Assembly: GCA_016219005.1 (NCBI GenBank)
Contig: JACRCN010000096.1
Location: 1-64,000 of the forward strand
Source: Deltaproteobacteria bacterium
GTDB taxonomy: Bacteria > Desulfobacterota > Desulfobacteria > Desulfobacterales > SpSt-501
DNA length: 64,000 bases
Direction: 5' to 3'
Positions 16,958-28,752 of this stretch are shown piece by piece. A model generated the notes under the pieces. That model was not told where the DNA came from. It did not search any database and saw nothing but the letters and a program-made list of their open reading frames with translations. The translations under genes were made by a program, and so were the position numbers. Position 1 is the first letter of the stretch. Every line of letters starts with the position of its first letter.

Positions 16958-19060
16958 TCAGGATGTCTGGCTGACGATGGCGTTCAATTGAAGGGTCAGC
17001 GGCCGCTCCTCTTCACCCTCACCGCTAAACCGGACGGGGCCGGGCCTGCGGTAGCAGTCCTCGCCCTCGCAGGCCGCCAGCCATTTCTCCTGGTGGGCCT
17101 TGAACACCTGCATGGCGATGGAATCCACGTCCACCAGGGCCTTCTCGATCACCAGGGCGAGCCTGCCCTTGCGCTCCTCAAGGTGCATCAACGGGGCGAT
17201 GGGAATGCCGAGGGGCTCCCAGGCAGCGAACCCCAGCTCCAGGTTCCGGATGGCCGCCATCAAGCCGGTGGCCCCGTTGGCGATCAGGCTGAAGGCGGTC
17301 AGGCCCAGGTTGTAGGTGTAGATGCAGTCAAACCGGGTCGGGTCGTTGCCGCGGCCGTCGTAACCGTAGAAGTGCTCCTGGGTTTTGAAGCTCGGCACGG
17401 TCTTCTTGTAGATCGCCTCGACGGCGGCCGGCACTTTGTCCTCGGGGCCGATCAGCCCCGCCTTTTCCAATTCCTGGCGCAGGGTCTTGGCGGAAATGAT
17501 CGAGACCTTGGTCAGAAGGAATTCGCCCTGGTCGTAATTCTCGAAAACAGCCGGGCCGAAGCGTTCCGGGTCGAGGCCGGCCTTCTGCATGGTTTTGCGG
17601 AAATACCCCCGCGGGATGCCAAGTTTATAGAGGCCCTTCTCCTTCAGGATGTTAAGATAGTCGTGCACCAGACCCATGAGCACTCTCTCGGTGTGGATTT
17701 GAGAGAACTGGAAGTTGCCGTGGCTGTCGCGCTCCGTCAGCAGCCCCTCCTGGAAAAATTCCGGCAGGTCGTTGAACAGGTCCTCGTCCCGGGTGTTCCA
17801 GAGCCGGAAGGCCGAATCGTCCCGGGAGCGCTGGGCCAGCCGGTGCAGGTACTCCAGCTTGCTTTCCAGAGACGGGAAGGCCGAATGGAAATCCCGGTCG
17901 TGCGTGCGGTTGTATTCGGCGATGATGGTGTTCAACTTCATGATGAACACTTCCACCTCGTTGACGAACTCCAGGACACCCTCGGGGATCACGATGATCC
18001 CGTAGTTCTTCCCGGCGCCGGCCCGCTTGACGATCCCTTCGCAGATGATCCGCGACAGGTGCCGCAGTGTCATCCCGTAGGCGGTGTAATCGGTCCGGTG
18101 CTCCTTGGCCGCCTTTTCCAGCCGCTCCTCGTCCACGAAATCCACCAGGTCCTCGCCGATGATGGTGATGTTGGGATGCGACTGTAAGGCCACCTCCAGC
18201 GCCAGGTGGCTCGCTACCCGACCCATCACCTTGCAGACGTGGTAGTACTTGATGTCGGAACTGGCGTCGTTGGCAAGGCCGCTGATGGCATTGGCAAAGG
18301 CCCGGGCCGCGGTGTGAAACCCGAAAGACACGGCGCACAGCACGTGGCCCTGGTCGTCGCACACCTGGATGTCGCCGTCGATGGTCTTGGGCACGCCGAT
18401 CACCTGGATGCCGTCGTCAGCCATCTCCTGAGCCAGGAACGCGGCATTGGTGTTGGAATCGTCGCCGCCCACGATCACCAGGGCATCCAGTCCTAATGCC
18501 TTGCACGTCTGACGCGACAGGTCTATCTTCTGCTTCGAGTCGATCTTGGCGCGGCCGGTCTTGATCATCGTGAACCCGCCCAGGTTGCGGTAGGCATCGA
18601 CGAGCTCGCGGGTGATCTCCACCGTCTCGTTCTCGATGACGCCGTCGGGCCCCACCCTGAACCCGAAGACGCGGTTCTCGGGATTGGCCCGCTTGGCGGC
18701 GTCAAACAGCCCGGCAATCACATTGTGGCCCCCGGGTGCGGGACCGCCGGAAAACACGATGCCGATGTGGCGCCGCTTGGTGTAACGGTCCGCCACCGCT
18801 TGCGGGACCTGGGCTTTACCCGCAACGATCTGGACCTTGTTGTGGATGATGCTCGGAAGCTGACGCTCGGCTTCCGGGTCGATGCTGAAGCGGAAGCGGT
18901 CGGTTTCCTCGAGGAGGGTGTAGGCCTGCGAGAACACCTGGCAGGCGGGCGGACGGAAGGCCCGCCTGAGCCTCAGCTCGTAGCTCACGTCATCGACCGC
19001 CTCCTTGACCGTGGGGTTGTCGAGGATCTGTTGAAGACTGAGCGATTTTATCACGGACAT
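16958..19060 (-). CDS. PPi-dependent 6-phosphofructokinase
   Basis: 700 residues from MSVIKSL at 19060 (GGAGGGAGAG box). It belongs to the long PFK clade, which phosphorylates fructose 6-phosphate reversibly with pyrophosphate. The phosphate-donor signature reads GGDD (VIVGGDDSNTNA) rather than the ATP-type GGDG, and PKTIDGDIQ is the catalytic motif. FSGGPAPGGHNV near residue 115 is the PPi loop. A reversible PPi enzyme fits an anaerobe that runs both glycolysis and gluconeogenesis. It stands alone on the minus strand. Confidence 0.94.
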   Translation of the reverse strand: MSVIKSLSLQQILDNPTVKEAVDDVSYELRLRRAFRPPACQVFSQAYTLLEETDRFRFSIDPEAERQLPSIIHNKVQIVAGKAQVPQAVADRYTKRRHIGIVFSGGPAPGGHNVIAGLFDAAKRANPENRVFGFRVGPDGVIENETVEITRELVDAYRNLGGFTMIKTGRAKIDSKQKIDLSRQTCKALGLDALVIVGGDDSNTNAAFLAQEMADDGIQVIGVPKTIDGDIQVCDDQGHVLCAVSFGFHTAARAFANAISGLANDASSDIKYYHVCKVMGRVASHLALEVALQSHPNITIIGEDLVDFVDEERLEKAAKEHRTDYTAYGMTLRHLSRIICEGIVKRAGAGKNYGIIVIPEGVLEFVNEVEVFIMKLNTIIAEYNRTHDRDFHSAFPSLESKLEYLHRLAQRSRDDSAFRLWNTRDEDLFNDLPEFFQEGLLTERDSHGNFQFSQIHTERVLMGLVHDYLNILKEKGLYKLGIPRGYFRKTMQKAGLDPERFGPAVFENYDQGEFLLTKVSIISAKTLRQELEKAGLIGPEDKVPAAVEAIYKKTVPSFKTQEHFYGYDGRGNDPTRFDCIYTYNLGLTAFSLIANGATGLMAAIRNLELGFAAWEPLGIPIAPLMHLEERKGRLALVIEKALVDVDSIAMQVFKAHQEKWLAACEGEDCYRRPGPVRFSGEGEEERPLTLQLNAIVSQTS

Positions 19061-19212
19061 GGCGCCTCTCCCTCCGGGTCCTGCCGCATGTGGCAAGGTG
19101 GTTATACATGAATTCGGCTGAGTGCGTTATGGGCCGTTTTTCACCATACCGGGCGAGCCGGCCCGGTGTCAAGATGATTCCCGCGTTTACTGCCTGTATA
19201 TATGAGCAATTC

Positions 19213-19341
19213 GTAGCTGCTCAGGCGGATAGACTGAAGACTGAAGGATACTGCTTGGAGGCCTTGAATGGTTTGATTGGCGCCTTGCGAGATGTTATAT
19301 GGCCTTCAGCCTCCAGTCTTCCGCCTCGCCTGAGCAGCTAC
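19213..19341. repeat. Intergenic inverted-repeat element
   Basis: A perfect 15-bp inverted repeat (19213-19227 and 19327-19341) bounds about 100 bases whose inner parts also pair imperfectly (ACTGAAGACTGAAGG near 19233 against CCTTCAGCCTCCAGTC near 19304). The whole could form a long hairpin. It has no convincing coding content and lies between the divergent PPi-PFK and smc genes. It looks like a palindromic, MITE-like intergenic repeat. No second full copy was noticed in the window. Confidence 0.6.
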
Positions 19342-19380
19342 CTCAACAAACCCAATAAACTCAACTAACTCGACAAACTC
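19342..19380. repeat. Degenerate 9-bp tandem repeat
   Basis: Four consecutive 9-mers, CTCAACAAA, CCCAATAAA, CTCAACTAA and CTCGACAAA, directly abut the inverted-repeat element. A related 9-bp repeat occurs in opposite orientation at 38331-38384. Confidence 0.55.
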
Positions 19381-19438
19381 ATGTACCCCACATCTTGTAG
19401 ACTCCGATCGAAAAATATACCGTGAGTTGTGTTTTTTC

Positions 19439-19467
19439 TTTACAACGATCCCCCGCCCTGCTATCAT
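19439..19467 (+). promoter_or_regulatory. Likely smc promoter
   Basis: TTTACA (19439-19444) and TATCAT (19462-19467) with a 17-base spacer, about 170 bases upstream of smc. A 45-codon reading frame without a ribosome binding site runs from 19505 and ends overlapping the smc ATG; I do not call it a gene. Confidence 0.45.
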
Positions 19468-19638
19468 GGGCACACTGATCGGACGGTAAACCCCTTATGA
19501 CCGGATGAAGCGTCACTTAATTTTCCTGCACCGGGCGGAGTTGCTGCGCGATCACACGCAGCCGCCGCCGATTCAGATCGGAATGGGCCGGCTCGGCATC
19601 ATTTCCGGCAGTTACCACGACGGAGGAAATCCAACTCA

Positions 19639-22600
19639 ATGAAGCTTAAAAAGCTGGAAATCACAGGGTTCAAGTCCTTTTTCGAAAAAGCCGTCATCGA
19701 GTTTCCCTCGGGCATCACGGCGGTGGTCGGCCCGAACGGCTGCGGCAAGAGCAACGTCATCGATGCCATCCGCTGGGTGATGGGCGAGCAGAGCGTAAAA
19801 CAGTTGCGCGGCAAGTCCATGGAAGACGTGATTTTCTCCGGCACCAACGGACGGGCGCCGCTCGGCATGGCGGAGGTTTCGCTGACGCTCGCCAACGACA
19901 ACGGCAGCGCCCCGGAGGAGCTCAAGGATTTCACCGAGATCAACATGACCCGCCGCCTTTACCGGTCCGGCGAAAGCGCCTACCTTCTCAACAAGCAGCC
20001 CTGCCGCCTCAAGGACATCCACAACATCTTCCTCGGCAGTGGTCTCGGCTCGCGGTCTTACGCGTTCATCCAGCAGGGCAACATCGGCATCATCACCGAG
20101 GCCGGCCCGGAGGAGCGCCGGTATTTCGTCGAAGAGGCCGCCGGCGTCACCCGCTACAAGCATCACAAGACCGAAGCCTTGCGCAAAATCGACATCACCC
20201 ACCAGAACCTGCTGCGGGTGGCCGACATCATCGTCGAAATCAAGCGCCAAATGAACAGCCTGAAACGGCAGGCCCGCAAGGCAGAGCTCTTCAGCAAATA
20301 CCAGACCCGCGCGAAGGGGCTCGATGTCCGCCTGGGGGTGCACCACTTCGAGGAACTCACCCGTCAGATGGATGGCACCGAGCAGATGCTGCAGGGGCTC
20401 AAGGACGCCGACTTCGGGCACACCACCGAGCTGAAGAAGCTCGATGCGGCCGTCGAGGAAATCAAGCTTGATCGCTGGCAGAAAAACCAGGCGATCGCCG
20501 AGCAGAAGACCGAGAAGTTCAACATCCAGCGTACTATCGACCGCATGGAGAAGGACCTCGAGCACCTGCGCGGCGAGATCGAGCGGCTGGGTCGTGAAAC
20601 CGCCGATCTTCAGAACTCCCGCCAGGGGCTGGAGCAGAAAAACCAGGGCATGCTGGCGGAGATCGAGCAGGGAGAGGCGGAAAACACCCGGCTGCGGGAG
20701 GAGATCGGACGCAGCCGCGCCGGCCTCGAGCAGGAGCGCTCCGCCCTGGAGCAGATGAACGCCGCGCTCGCCGGCATGAACCAGGAGCTGGAGAGCGCCC
20801 GGGCCAGCCTGCTGGACCTCACGGCCCGTGAGGCCCAGTACCGGAACCTCTACCAGAACGCCGCCAACAACCGTGAAAACCTGCAGCGACGGCTCAAACG
20901 CGCGGATGAAGCGGAGGCCCTTCTGCACCAGAAGATCGTCGAGGCGCAGGAGCGTGAGTCCCGCGCCCAGTCGCGGCTCGCGGCGATCAAGAACGCCATC
21001 GCGGAGCTGACCCACGGCATCAACGAAATCCGCGAACGGCTGGATGAAAAATCGCGGGCCCTCGCCGCCCAGGTGAAACTGGCCCAGAGTGTCGAGCTCG
21101 AGCGCAACACCACTCGATCGAAGCATGCCACGCTCAAAAAAATGGAGGACAACTTCGATTGGTACAAGGACGGTGTCAAGGCCGTGATGAAACGCGCCAA
21201 GGAGGCCGACGCCGGCCGCGCGCTGGCGGGTATCGTCGGCTTGGTGGCCGACGTGATCGAGCCGGAAGCCTCGGCAGCCTCCGCCGTGGAGGCCGCGTTG
21301 GGCGAGTCCCTCCAGTACGTCATCGTGGACGACCAGCAGGCGGGACTGGCGGCGATCGGCTACCTCCAGCAGCAGAGTGCCGGCCGCAGCGGGTTCATCC
21401 CCGTCTCCGCGCTGCACGACACGGCGGCGGGCAACGCGGAACGGCCCGATCCGTCCAAGCTGCTCCTGCAGCACGTCGTGGTAAAGCCGGGCTTTGAACC
21501 CATTGCCCAGGCCCTGCTCGGCAACGTGGTGCTGACCGAAACGCTCGCCGAAGCGCTCGCCCTGTTCAACCAGAACGGCAAGATCCAGACCATCGTCACC
21601 CGCAACGGCGACGTGGTGTCGCCCCGGGGGTTTTTGATCGGCGGCAGCAAGGACGCCTCCAGCGGCATCCTGGCAAAGAAGCACGAGCTGCGGGAACTCG
21701 AACGCCAGGGCAAGGCGCTCGAACAGAAGCTGGAAAGCGCCCGTATCGAGCAGCGGTCCATAGAAGCCGAGGTCCGGCACCTCGACGTGGAGCTGCAAAA
21801 ACGGATCGAGCAGAAGAACCAGGGCCGCGAAAACGAAATCGAGGCCGAAAAGGCCATCTACAAAGCGGCCGAGGAGCTGAAGGGTCTGCGCCGGCAACTG
21901 GAGATCTCCCAACTCGAGCAGGAGCAGCTGCTGGGTGAATCGAGCGACCTGGACGACGAGATGAGCAAGACCGAGCGGGCGCTTTCGGGGATCGCCGCCG
22001 AGGTCGAGGCAGCCCAGAAGGTCGTGGCCGAAGGCTCCAACCGGATCGCCGATCTTTCCGCCAGCCTCCAGGAGGTCAACCAGAAGGTTGTCAACCACAA
22101 GCTCGAAATGACCGCCCTCAATGCCAGGCTCGAAAACAGCACCACCAGCCTGCGGCGGCTGCGGGAGTTCCAGACCGACGGCGTCCGGCGCCTGGATCAG
22201 CTTGCGCTGGAGATCGGCCAGAAAATCGAACGGGCCAACGCCTCCCGGAGCCAGGTCCAGGAATGCGAGCAGTCCCTGGCGGGCATGTACACGCAGATCC
22301 GGGAAATCGACCAGACCATCGAGCGCAACGAGGTCGACTACGCGTCCATCGATGCCAAGCTGCAGGAAAGCGACGAGCGCATCTCCGAAATCAAGGACAG
22401 GCACGAGAAGACCCTGGAACAGTTCCGCGTGCTCGAGCTGGAGCAGACCCAGCGCCGGATGAGACGGGAGCACCTCACCAGCCAGATCGAGGAACGCTAC
22501 CAGACGCCGTTCGCCGAGCTGCGCGCACAGCTGGTGCCGGTGGCGGAGGCCGTGCCGGCCGAACCCGCGCCGGACCTCGAGGCCATGGAGGCCGAGCTTA

Positions 22601-23241
22601 CCCGCTACCGCACCAAGATCGCCCGGATCGGCGACGTCAACCTCGGCGCCATCAAGGAATACCAGCAGCTCAAGGAGCGCCACGAGTTCCTATCGGCCCA
22701 GAAAGAGGACCTGGAGAAGGCCATCGAGGACCTGCACAAGGTCATCCACAAGATCAACACGGTCTCCCAGGAGCGCTTCATGCAGACCTTCCAGGCCATC
22801 AACGAAAGGCTGGCGGAAGTCTTCCCGCGCCTGTTCAACGGCGGCACCGCCGAGTTGGTCCTGACCGATCCCGACAAACCCCTCGAGACCGGGGTGGAGT
22901 ACATGATCCACCCGCCGGGCAAGAAGCTGACGCGCATGAGCCTTCTGTCCGGCGGCGAAAAGGCGATGGCCGCCATCGCCTTCATCTTCGCGATTTTTCT
23001 GATCCGGCCGGCCTCGTTCTGCCTACTGGACGAGATCGACGCCCCGCTGGACGACGCCAACGTCTATCGCTTCAACGACCTGCTGCAGCACATCGGCGAG
23101 AAATCCCAGATCGTCATGATCACCCACAACAAGCGCACTATGGAGTTCGCCGACATCCTGTTCGGCATCACCATGGAACAGAAGGGCGTCTCGAAGGTGG
23201 TTTCCGTCAACCTCAAGCGGCCGGAGACCGCCGCGGCGTAA
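19639..23241 (+). CDS. smc: Chromosome segregation protein SMC
   Basis: A 1200-residue condensin subunit. The N-terminal ATPase half has GPNGCGKSNVIDAIRWVMGE (Walker A). Two long coiled coils flank a hinge at about residues 515-640, and the C-terminal half carries the LSGGEKAMAAIAFIFAIF signature and LLDEIDAPLDD (Walker B). Length is standard. GGAGG precedes the ATG. It dimerises at the hinge and loops DNA with ScpA/ScpB, which are not in the window. ftsY follows closely on the same strand, suggesting cotranscription. Confidence 0.97.
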   Translation: MKLKKLEITGFKSFFEKAVIEFPSGITAVVGPNGCGKSNVIDAIRWVMGEQSVKQLRGKSMEDVIFSGTNGRAPLGMAEVSLTLANDNGSAPEELKDFTEINMTRRLYRSGESAYLLNKQPCRLKDIHNIFLGSGLGSRSYAFIQQGNIGIITEAGPEERRYFVEEAAGVTRYKHHKTEALRKIDITHQNLLRVADIIVEIKRQMNSLKRQARKAELFSKYQTRAKGLDVRLGVHHFEELTRQMDGTEQMLQGLKDADFGHTTELKKLDAAVEEIKLDRWQKNQAIAEQKTEKFNIQRTIDRMEKDLEHLRGEIERLGRETADLQNSRQGLEQKNQGMLAEIEQGEAENTRLREEIGRSRAGLEQERSALEQMNAALAGMNQELESARASLLDLTAREAQYRNLYQNAANNRENLQRRLKRADEAEALLHQKIVEAQERESRAQSRLAAIKNAIAELTHGINEIRERLDEKSRALAAQVKLAQSVELERNTTRSKHATLKKMEDNFDWYKDGVKAVMKRAKEADAGRALAGIVGLVADVIEPEASAASAVEAALGESLQYVIVDDQQAGLAAIGYLQQQSAGRSGFIPVSALHDTAAGNAERPDPSKLLLQHVVVKPGFEPIAQALLGNVVLTETLAEALALFNQNGKIQTIVTRNGDVVSPRGFLIGGSKDASSGILAKKHELRELERQGKALEQKLESARIEQRSIEAEVRHLDVELQKRIEQKNQGRENEIEAEKAIYKAAEELKGLRRQLEISQLEQEQLLGESSDLDDEMSKTERALSGIAAEVEAAQKVVAEGSNRIADLSASLQEVNQKVVNHKLEMTALNARLENSTTSLRRLREFQTDGVRRLDQLALEIGQKIERANASRSQVQECEQSLAGMYTQIREIDQTIERNEVDYASIDAKLQESDERISEIKDRHEKTLEQFRVLELEQTQRRMRREHLTSQIEERYQTPFAELRAQLVPVAEAVPAEPAPDLEAMEAELTRYRTKIARIGDVNLGAIKEYQQLKERHEFLSAQKEDLEKAIEDLHKVIHKINTVSQERFMQTFQAINERLAEVFPRLFNGGTAELVLTDPDKPLETGVEYMIHPPGKKLTRMSLLSGGEKAMAAIAFIFAIFLIRPASFCLLDEIDAPLDDANVYRFNDLLQHIGEKSQIVMITHNKRTMEFADILFGITMEQKGVSKVVSVNLKRPETAAA

Positions 23242-23281
23242 GGGCCCGCGTTGGGGCCGGATGTCCGAAGGAGCGCAAGCG

Positions 23282-24259
23282 GTGGGTTGGTTCAAACCAA
23301 AAGACGATGCCCCGGCCCGCAAGCCCGAAGGCGAGGCCGCGGATGAAGCGCCGCCGAGACGCAGGGTTTTCGCCCGCCTGCGGGAGCGGCTGTCCCGGAC
23401 ACGCCGCAGCCTTTCCGACGGCCTGGCACGGGTGCTTACCGGCAAGAAAATCGACGCGGGGGTTCTCGATCAGATCGAGGAGCTGCTGATTACCTCCGAC
23501 ATCGGGGTCCAGACGGCCACCGCACTCATCGGGCGCATCTCGGCCGCCGGGGCCTCCACGGCCGAGGATCTGCGGTCCGTCCTGCGTGAGGAGATCCTGT
23601 CCATCCTGACCCGCCATGCCCGCCCGGCGCGCGCGCCCGGAGGGCCGCCCCACGTGATCCTGGTGGTGGGGGTCAACGGCGTCGGCAAGACCACCACCAT
23701 CGGCAAGCTCGCCGCGCGGCTTGCGGCCAACGGCCAGAAAGTGTTGATCGCGGCGGCGGACACCTTCCGCGCCGCCGCAGTGGAGCAGCTCACCATCTGG
23801 GCCGAGCGGGCCGGCGCCGACATCGTCCGGCATCCGAACGGGGCGGACCCGGCGGCGGTCGCTTTCGACGCCGTCGATACGGCCCTCGCCCGGGGTGCGG
23901 ATGTGGTGATCGTGGACACCGCCGGCCGGCTTCACACCAAAGTCAACCTGATGGAGGAGATCAAGAAAGTCAAACGCTCCATCGCCAAGAAGCTGCCGGA
24001 GGCACCGCACGACATCCTGCTGGTCCTGGACGCGACCACAGGCCAGAACGCCATTTCCCAGGTCCGGCTGTTTCACGAAGCGCTGGAACTGACCGGGATT
24101 GCGCTGACGAAGCTCGACGGCACGGCCAAGGGCGGGATCGTCATCGCCATCTGCCAGGCCTTCGACATCCCGCTGCGGTACATCGGGATCGGCGAGTCTA
24201 TCGAGGACCTGCAGGACTTCGACCCGCAGCAGTTCGTCGACGCGCTGTTCGCGTCCTAA
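23282..24259 (+). CDS. ftsY: Signal recognition particle receptor FtsY
   Basis: 325 residues if the GTG at 23282 is used; AAGGAG sits nine bases before it and the resulting N-terminus (MGWFKPK) is typical. An ATG at 23261 has no good ribosome binding site. The NG domain carries the G1 loop GVNGVGKTTTIGKLAARL, the DTAGRLHTK G3 motif and TKLDGTAKGG. There is only a short charged N-terminal tail, no long acidic A domain. FtsY docks ribosome-SRP complexes at the membrane through GTP hydrolysis with Ffh. Confidence 0.95.
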   Translation: MGWFKPKDDAPARKPEGEAADEAPPRRRVFARLRERLSRTRRSLSDGLARVLTGKKIDAGVLDQIEELLITSDIGVQTATALIGRISAAGASTAEDLRSVLREEILSILTRHARPARAPGGPPHVILVVGVNGVGKTTTIGKLAARLAANGQKVLIAAADTFRAAAVEQLTIWAERAGADIVRHPNGADPAAVAFDAVDTALARGADVVIVDTAGRLHTKVNLMEEIKKVKRSIAKKLPEAPHDILLVLDATTGQNAISQVRLFHEALELTGIALTKLDGTAKGGIVIAICQAFDIPLRYIGIGESIEDLQDFDPQQFVDALFAS

Positions 24260-24345
24260 CGGCGGGGTTGCGCTGCGCGCAGGTCCGAACTGCGAAAACG
24301 CAGGCGGGCCAAGGCTTCGGAACCGACACCGGCTGCAGAATTGTG

Positions 24346-24374
24346 TTGACAGCCTTTTTAACTTTCGATAAGAA
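24346..24374 (+). promoter_or_regulatory. Sigma-70 promoter of the HU gene
   Basis: A perfect TTGACA (24346-24351), a 17-base spacer and TAAGAA (24369-24374), about 70 bases before the HU start codon. Strong match, fitting an abundant protein. Confidence 0.7.
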
Positions 24375-24440
24375 TCATCGATCATTATTTTCACGGTGGG
24401 CTCGCATGAGCCTGGAACATCACACACAGAGGAGAACACC

Positions 24441-24713
24441 ATGACCAAAGCAGATCTTATCGAAAAAATCGCGAAAGATGCTGGTATTTCCAAAGTGGCC
24501 GCGGGCTCGGCGCTCCAGTCCTTCATGGACAATGTGAGCAAGACTCTCAAGAAGCCGGAAGGCAAAGTCACCCTGGTGGGGTTCGGCACCTTCAGCATCT
24601 CCAAGCGCAAGGCCCGCAAAGGCCGCAACCCTCAGACCGGCGCCCCCATCAAGATCAAGGCCGCCCGGGTCGTGAAGTTCAAGGCCGGCAAGGGCCTGAA
24701 GGAACTCGTATAG
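24441..24713 (+). CDS. HU-family DNA-binding protein
   Basis: A 90-residue histone-like protein; AGAGGAGA supports the ATG at 24441. It has the HU fold: N-terminal helices (MTKADLIEKIAKDAGIS), then the GFGTFSISKRKARKGRNPQTGAPIKI region that forms the DNA-bending beta arms. GRNPQTG contains the arm-tip proline that intercalates into DNA. It acts as a homo- or heterodimer to compact DNA. A second family member, IHF-like, is at 51143. Confidence 0.95.
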   Translation: MTKADLIEKIAKDAGISKVAAGSALQSFMDNVSKTLKKPEGKVTLVGFGTFSISKRKARKGRNPQTGAPIKIKAARVVKFKAGKGLKELV

Positions 24714-24729
24714 TTCTCGGCCGGATCCA

Positions 24730-24777
24730 GAATCGCAAAAGGCGAATCCGTAACAACGGATTCGCCTTTTGCGATTC
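24730..24777. terminator. Perfect bidirectional terminator, 22-bp stem
   Basis: A perfect 22-bp inverted repeat (24730-24751 and 24756-24777) with an AACA loop. The stem contains AAAA on the left and TTTT on the right outside an inner GC-rich stem, the usual form of a terminator that works in both directions. It sits between the converging HU and acylphosphatase genes. Confidence 0.85.
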
Positions 24778-24782
24778 AGGCA

Positions 24783-25064
24783 TCAATGCACAATGTTGAA
24801 GGCCGTGTATTCGCCGTTGAAAGGCTCCCACTCGAGGCTCACCTGGTCCACCCGCGCCAATGCCGAGCCGCGCTGACACCAGTCGAGCATGCGATTCACG
24901 CGCTCCTTCTCACCCTCGAACACGCCCTCCACGGACCCGTCCCGGCGGTTGCGCACCCAGCCGTGAACCCCGATCCGCTGGGCCGCCCACTGGGTGTCGT
25001 AGCGAAAGCCAACCCCCTGGACGCGACCGGTGATGATGACATGCGCCCTGACGTTGTCTGCCAT
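24783..25064 (-). CDS. Acylphosphatase
   Basis: A 93-residue enzyme from MADNVRAH at 25064 (GAGGTGG box). It hydrolyses acyl phosphates. The signature GRVQGVGFRYDTQWAA holds the phosphate-binding loop and catalytic arginine, and GWVRNRRDGSVEGVFEGE holds the catalytic asparagine (WVRN). The length is right for the family. It lies just downstream of ligA on the same strand. Confidence 0.93.
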   Translation of the reverse strand: MADNVRAHVIITGRVQGVGFRYDTQWAAQRIGVHGWVRNRRDGSVEGVFEGEKERVNRMLDWCQRGSALARVDQVSLEWEPFNGEYTAFNIVH

Positions 25065-25181
25065 GTGCCACCTCAATTTCCTTGATTGCGGCTTTGATGG
25101 CACAGCCGCTGTTCCTGCAAAGAACTGAAACACCTGACGGGTGAAATGGAAATCCGATTTTTTCCCTCAGGACAACCCGGC

Positions 25182-27473
<2,292 letters not shown>

Positions 27474-27582
27474 CTATCACGCCATTTTATTGTATCCGTC
27501 GTCCGGAGTGGATGAATTTTTAAACCGCGGAAGAGAGCTCCAGACCGCAGGTGTTCTCTCTGCCGAAAGGGAGGTAAGACCG

Positions 27583-28752
27583 ATGGCAATACGCTGGGCG
27601 AAGAAGATTGACTCCTTGAGTGAGTCGATGACCGTTGCCGTCTCTGACCGGGCGCGCGAACTGCAGCAGCGCGGCGTCAAGGTCGTCAACCTGGGTGGCG
27701 GGGATCCTGATTTCGACACGCCGCCCCACATTGTCGAAGCGGCCGTCAGCGCGCTGAACCAAGGCCTTACCCACTACGTCGCCAGCAAGGGGATCCCCGA
27801 GCTTCGCAAGGCGATCACGGCCAAGTTCCAGCGCGAGAACCACGTGGCGTATGACCCCGACACCGAGGTCATCGTCACCGCCAGCGGGAAGCTGGCACTC
27901 TACATGAGCCTGGCAGCCATTATCGAGCCGGGCGACGAAGTTCTGTATTTCGATCCTGCCTGGGTGAGCTACGAACCCATGATTCGAATGCTGGACGGGA
28001 TACCGGCGGGCGTGCCCCTGCGTCCGGAGGACAACTTCACCTTGCACGGCGATGTGTTGAAGAGCCGGATCACTCCGCGCACCAAGGCGATGATCCTGAA
28101 TTCGCCGAACAACCCGACCGGGCGGGTCCTGACGCGGGACGAACTCAACGTCGTCGCCCGCTCAGCGCAAGAGCACGGCTACTGGGTGCTGAGCGACGAG
28201 ATCTACGAACACATCATTTACGACAACCGGCAGCACATCAGTCTCGCCTCGCTGCCGGGAATGCACGATCTCACGGTGACCCTCAACGGCATGTCCAAGG
28301 CCTATGCCATGACCGGATGGCGCCTGGGCTACCTCGGGGCGCCGGCTTCGCTGTGCGAGCAGATCCTCAAGGTCCAGCAGCACGTGGTCACCTGTGCCCC
28401 ATCGTTCGTCCAGGCAGCCGGTGTGGCTGCGCTGCAGGGCCCTCAGAACTGTGTCGCCGAAATGGTGGCGGAATACGACCGCCGGCGCCGGTTCATGACG
28501 GAGGCCCTTAACGCCCTTCCCGGAGTGCACTGCCCGCTGCCGGAGGGCGCCTTCTACCTGTTTCCCCAGGTCAGGCATCGCGGGATGGATTCGAACGCGC
28601 TCGCCAAATTCATGATCGAGGAAGCGCATGTGGCCGTAACGCCGGGTGCGGCGTTCGGTAAAACAGGAACGCAAAACATCAGGCTCACTTTCGCCACCTC
28701 AATGGCAAACCTGCGGCAGGCCGCCGGGCAGCTGAAAGCCGCGATGGGTTGA
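27583..28752 (+). CDS. Class I PLP-dependent aminotransferase
   Basis: 389 residues from the ATG at 27583, which has GGGAGGTAAG seven bases upstream; 90 codons of open frame before it lack support. Fold-type I aminotransferase of the aspartate/aromatic group. SPNNPTGRV, SDEIYEHIIYD and the PLP lysine K239 in NGMSKAYAMTGWRLGY are intact. The glycine-rich VVNLGGGDPDFDTP start is typical of aspartate aminotransferases. The exact substrate is not decided by sequence. It is divergent from ligA and shares the 250-base gap with it. Confidence 0.92.
   Translation: MAIRWAKKIDSLSESMTVAVSDRARELQQRGVKVVNLGGGDPDFDTPPHIVEAAVSALNQGLTHYVASKGIPELRKAITAKFQRENHVAYDPDTEVIVTASGKLALYMSLAAIIEPGDEVLYFDPAWVSYEPMIRMLDGIPAGVPLRPEDNFTLHGDVLKSRITPRTKAMILNSPNNPTGRVLTRDELNVVARSAQEHGYWVLSDEIYEHIIYDNRQHISLASLPGMHDLTVTLNGMSKAYAMTGWRLGYLGAPASLCEQILKVQQHVVTCAPSFVQAAGVAALQGPQNCVAEMVAEYDRRRRFMTEALNALPGVHCPLPEGAFYLFPQVRHRGMDSNALAKFMIEEAHVAVTPGAAFGKTGTQNIRLTFATSMANLRQAAGQLKAAMG

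Noticed and set aside
19090-19368. A 92-codon plus-strand ORF between PPi-PFK and smc
   Set aside because: It runs through the inverted-repeat element, lacks a ribosome site and has no recognisable protein features.
19636-22683. A 1015-codon open frame on the minus strand
   Set aside because: It is antisense to smc, rich in Leu, Gly, His and Asp as expected from the complement of high-GC codons, and has no family motifs.
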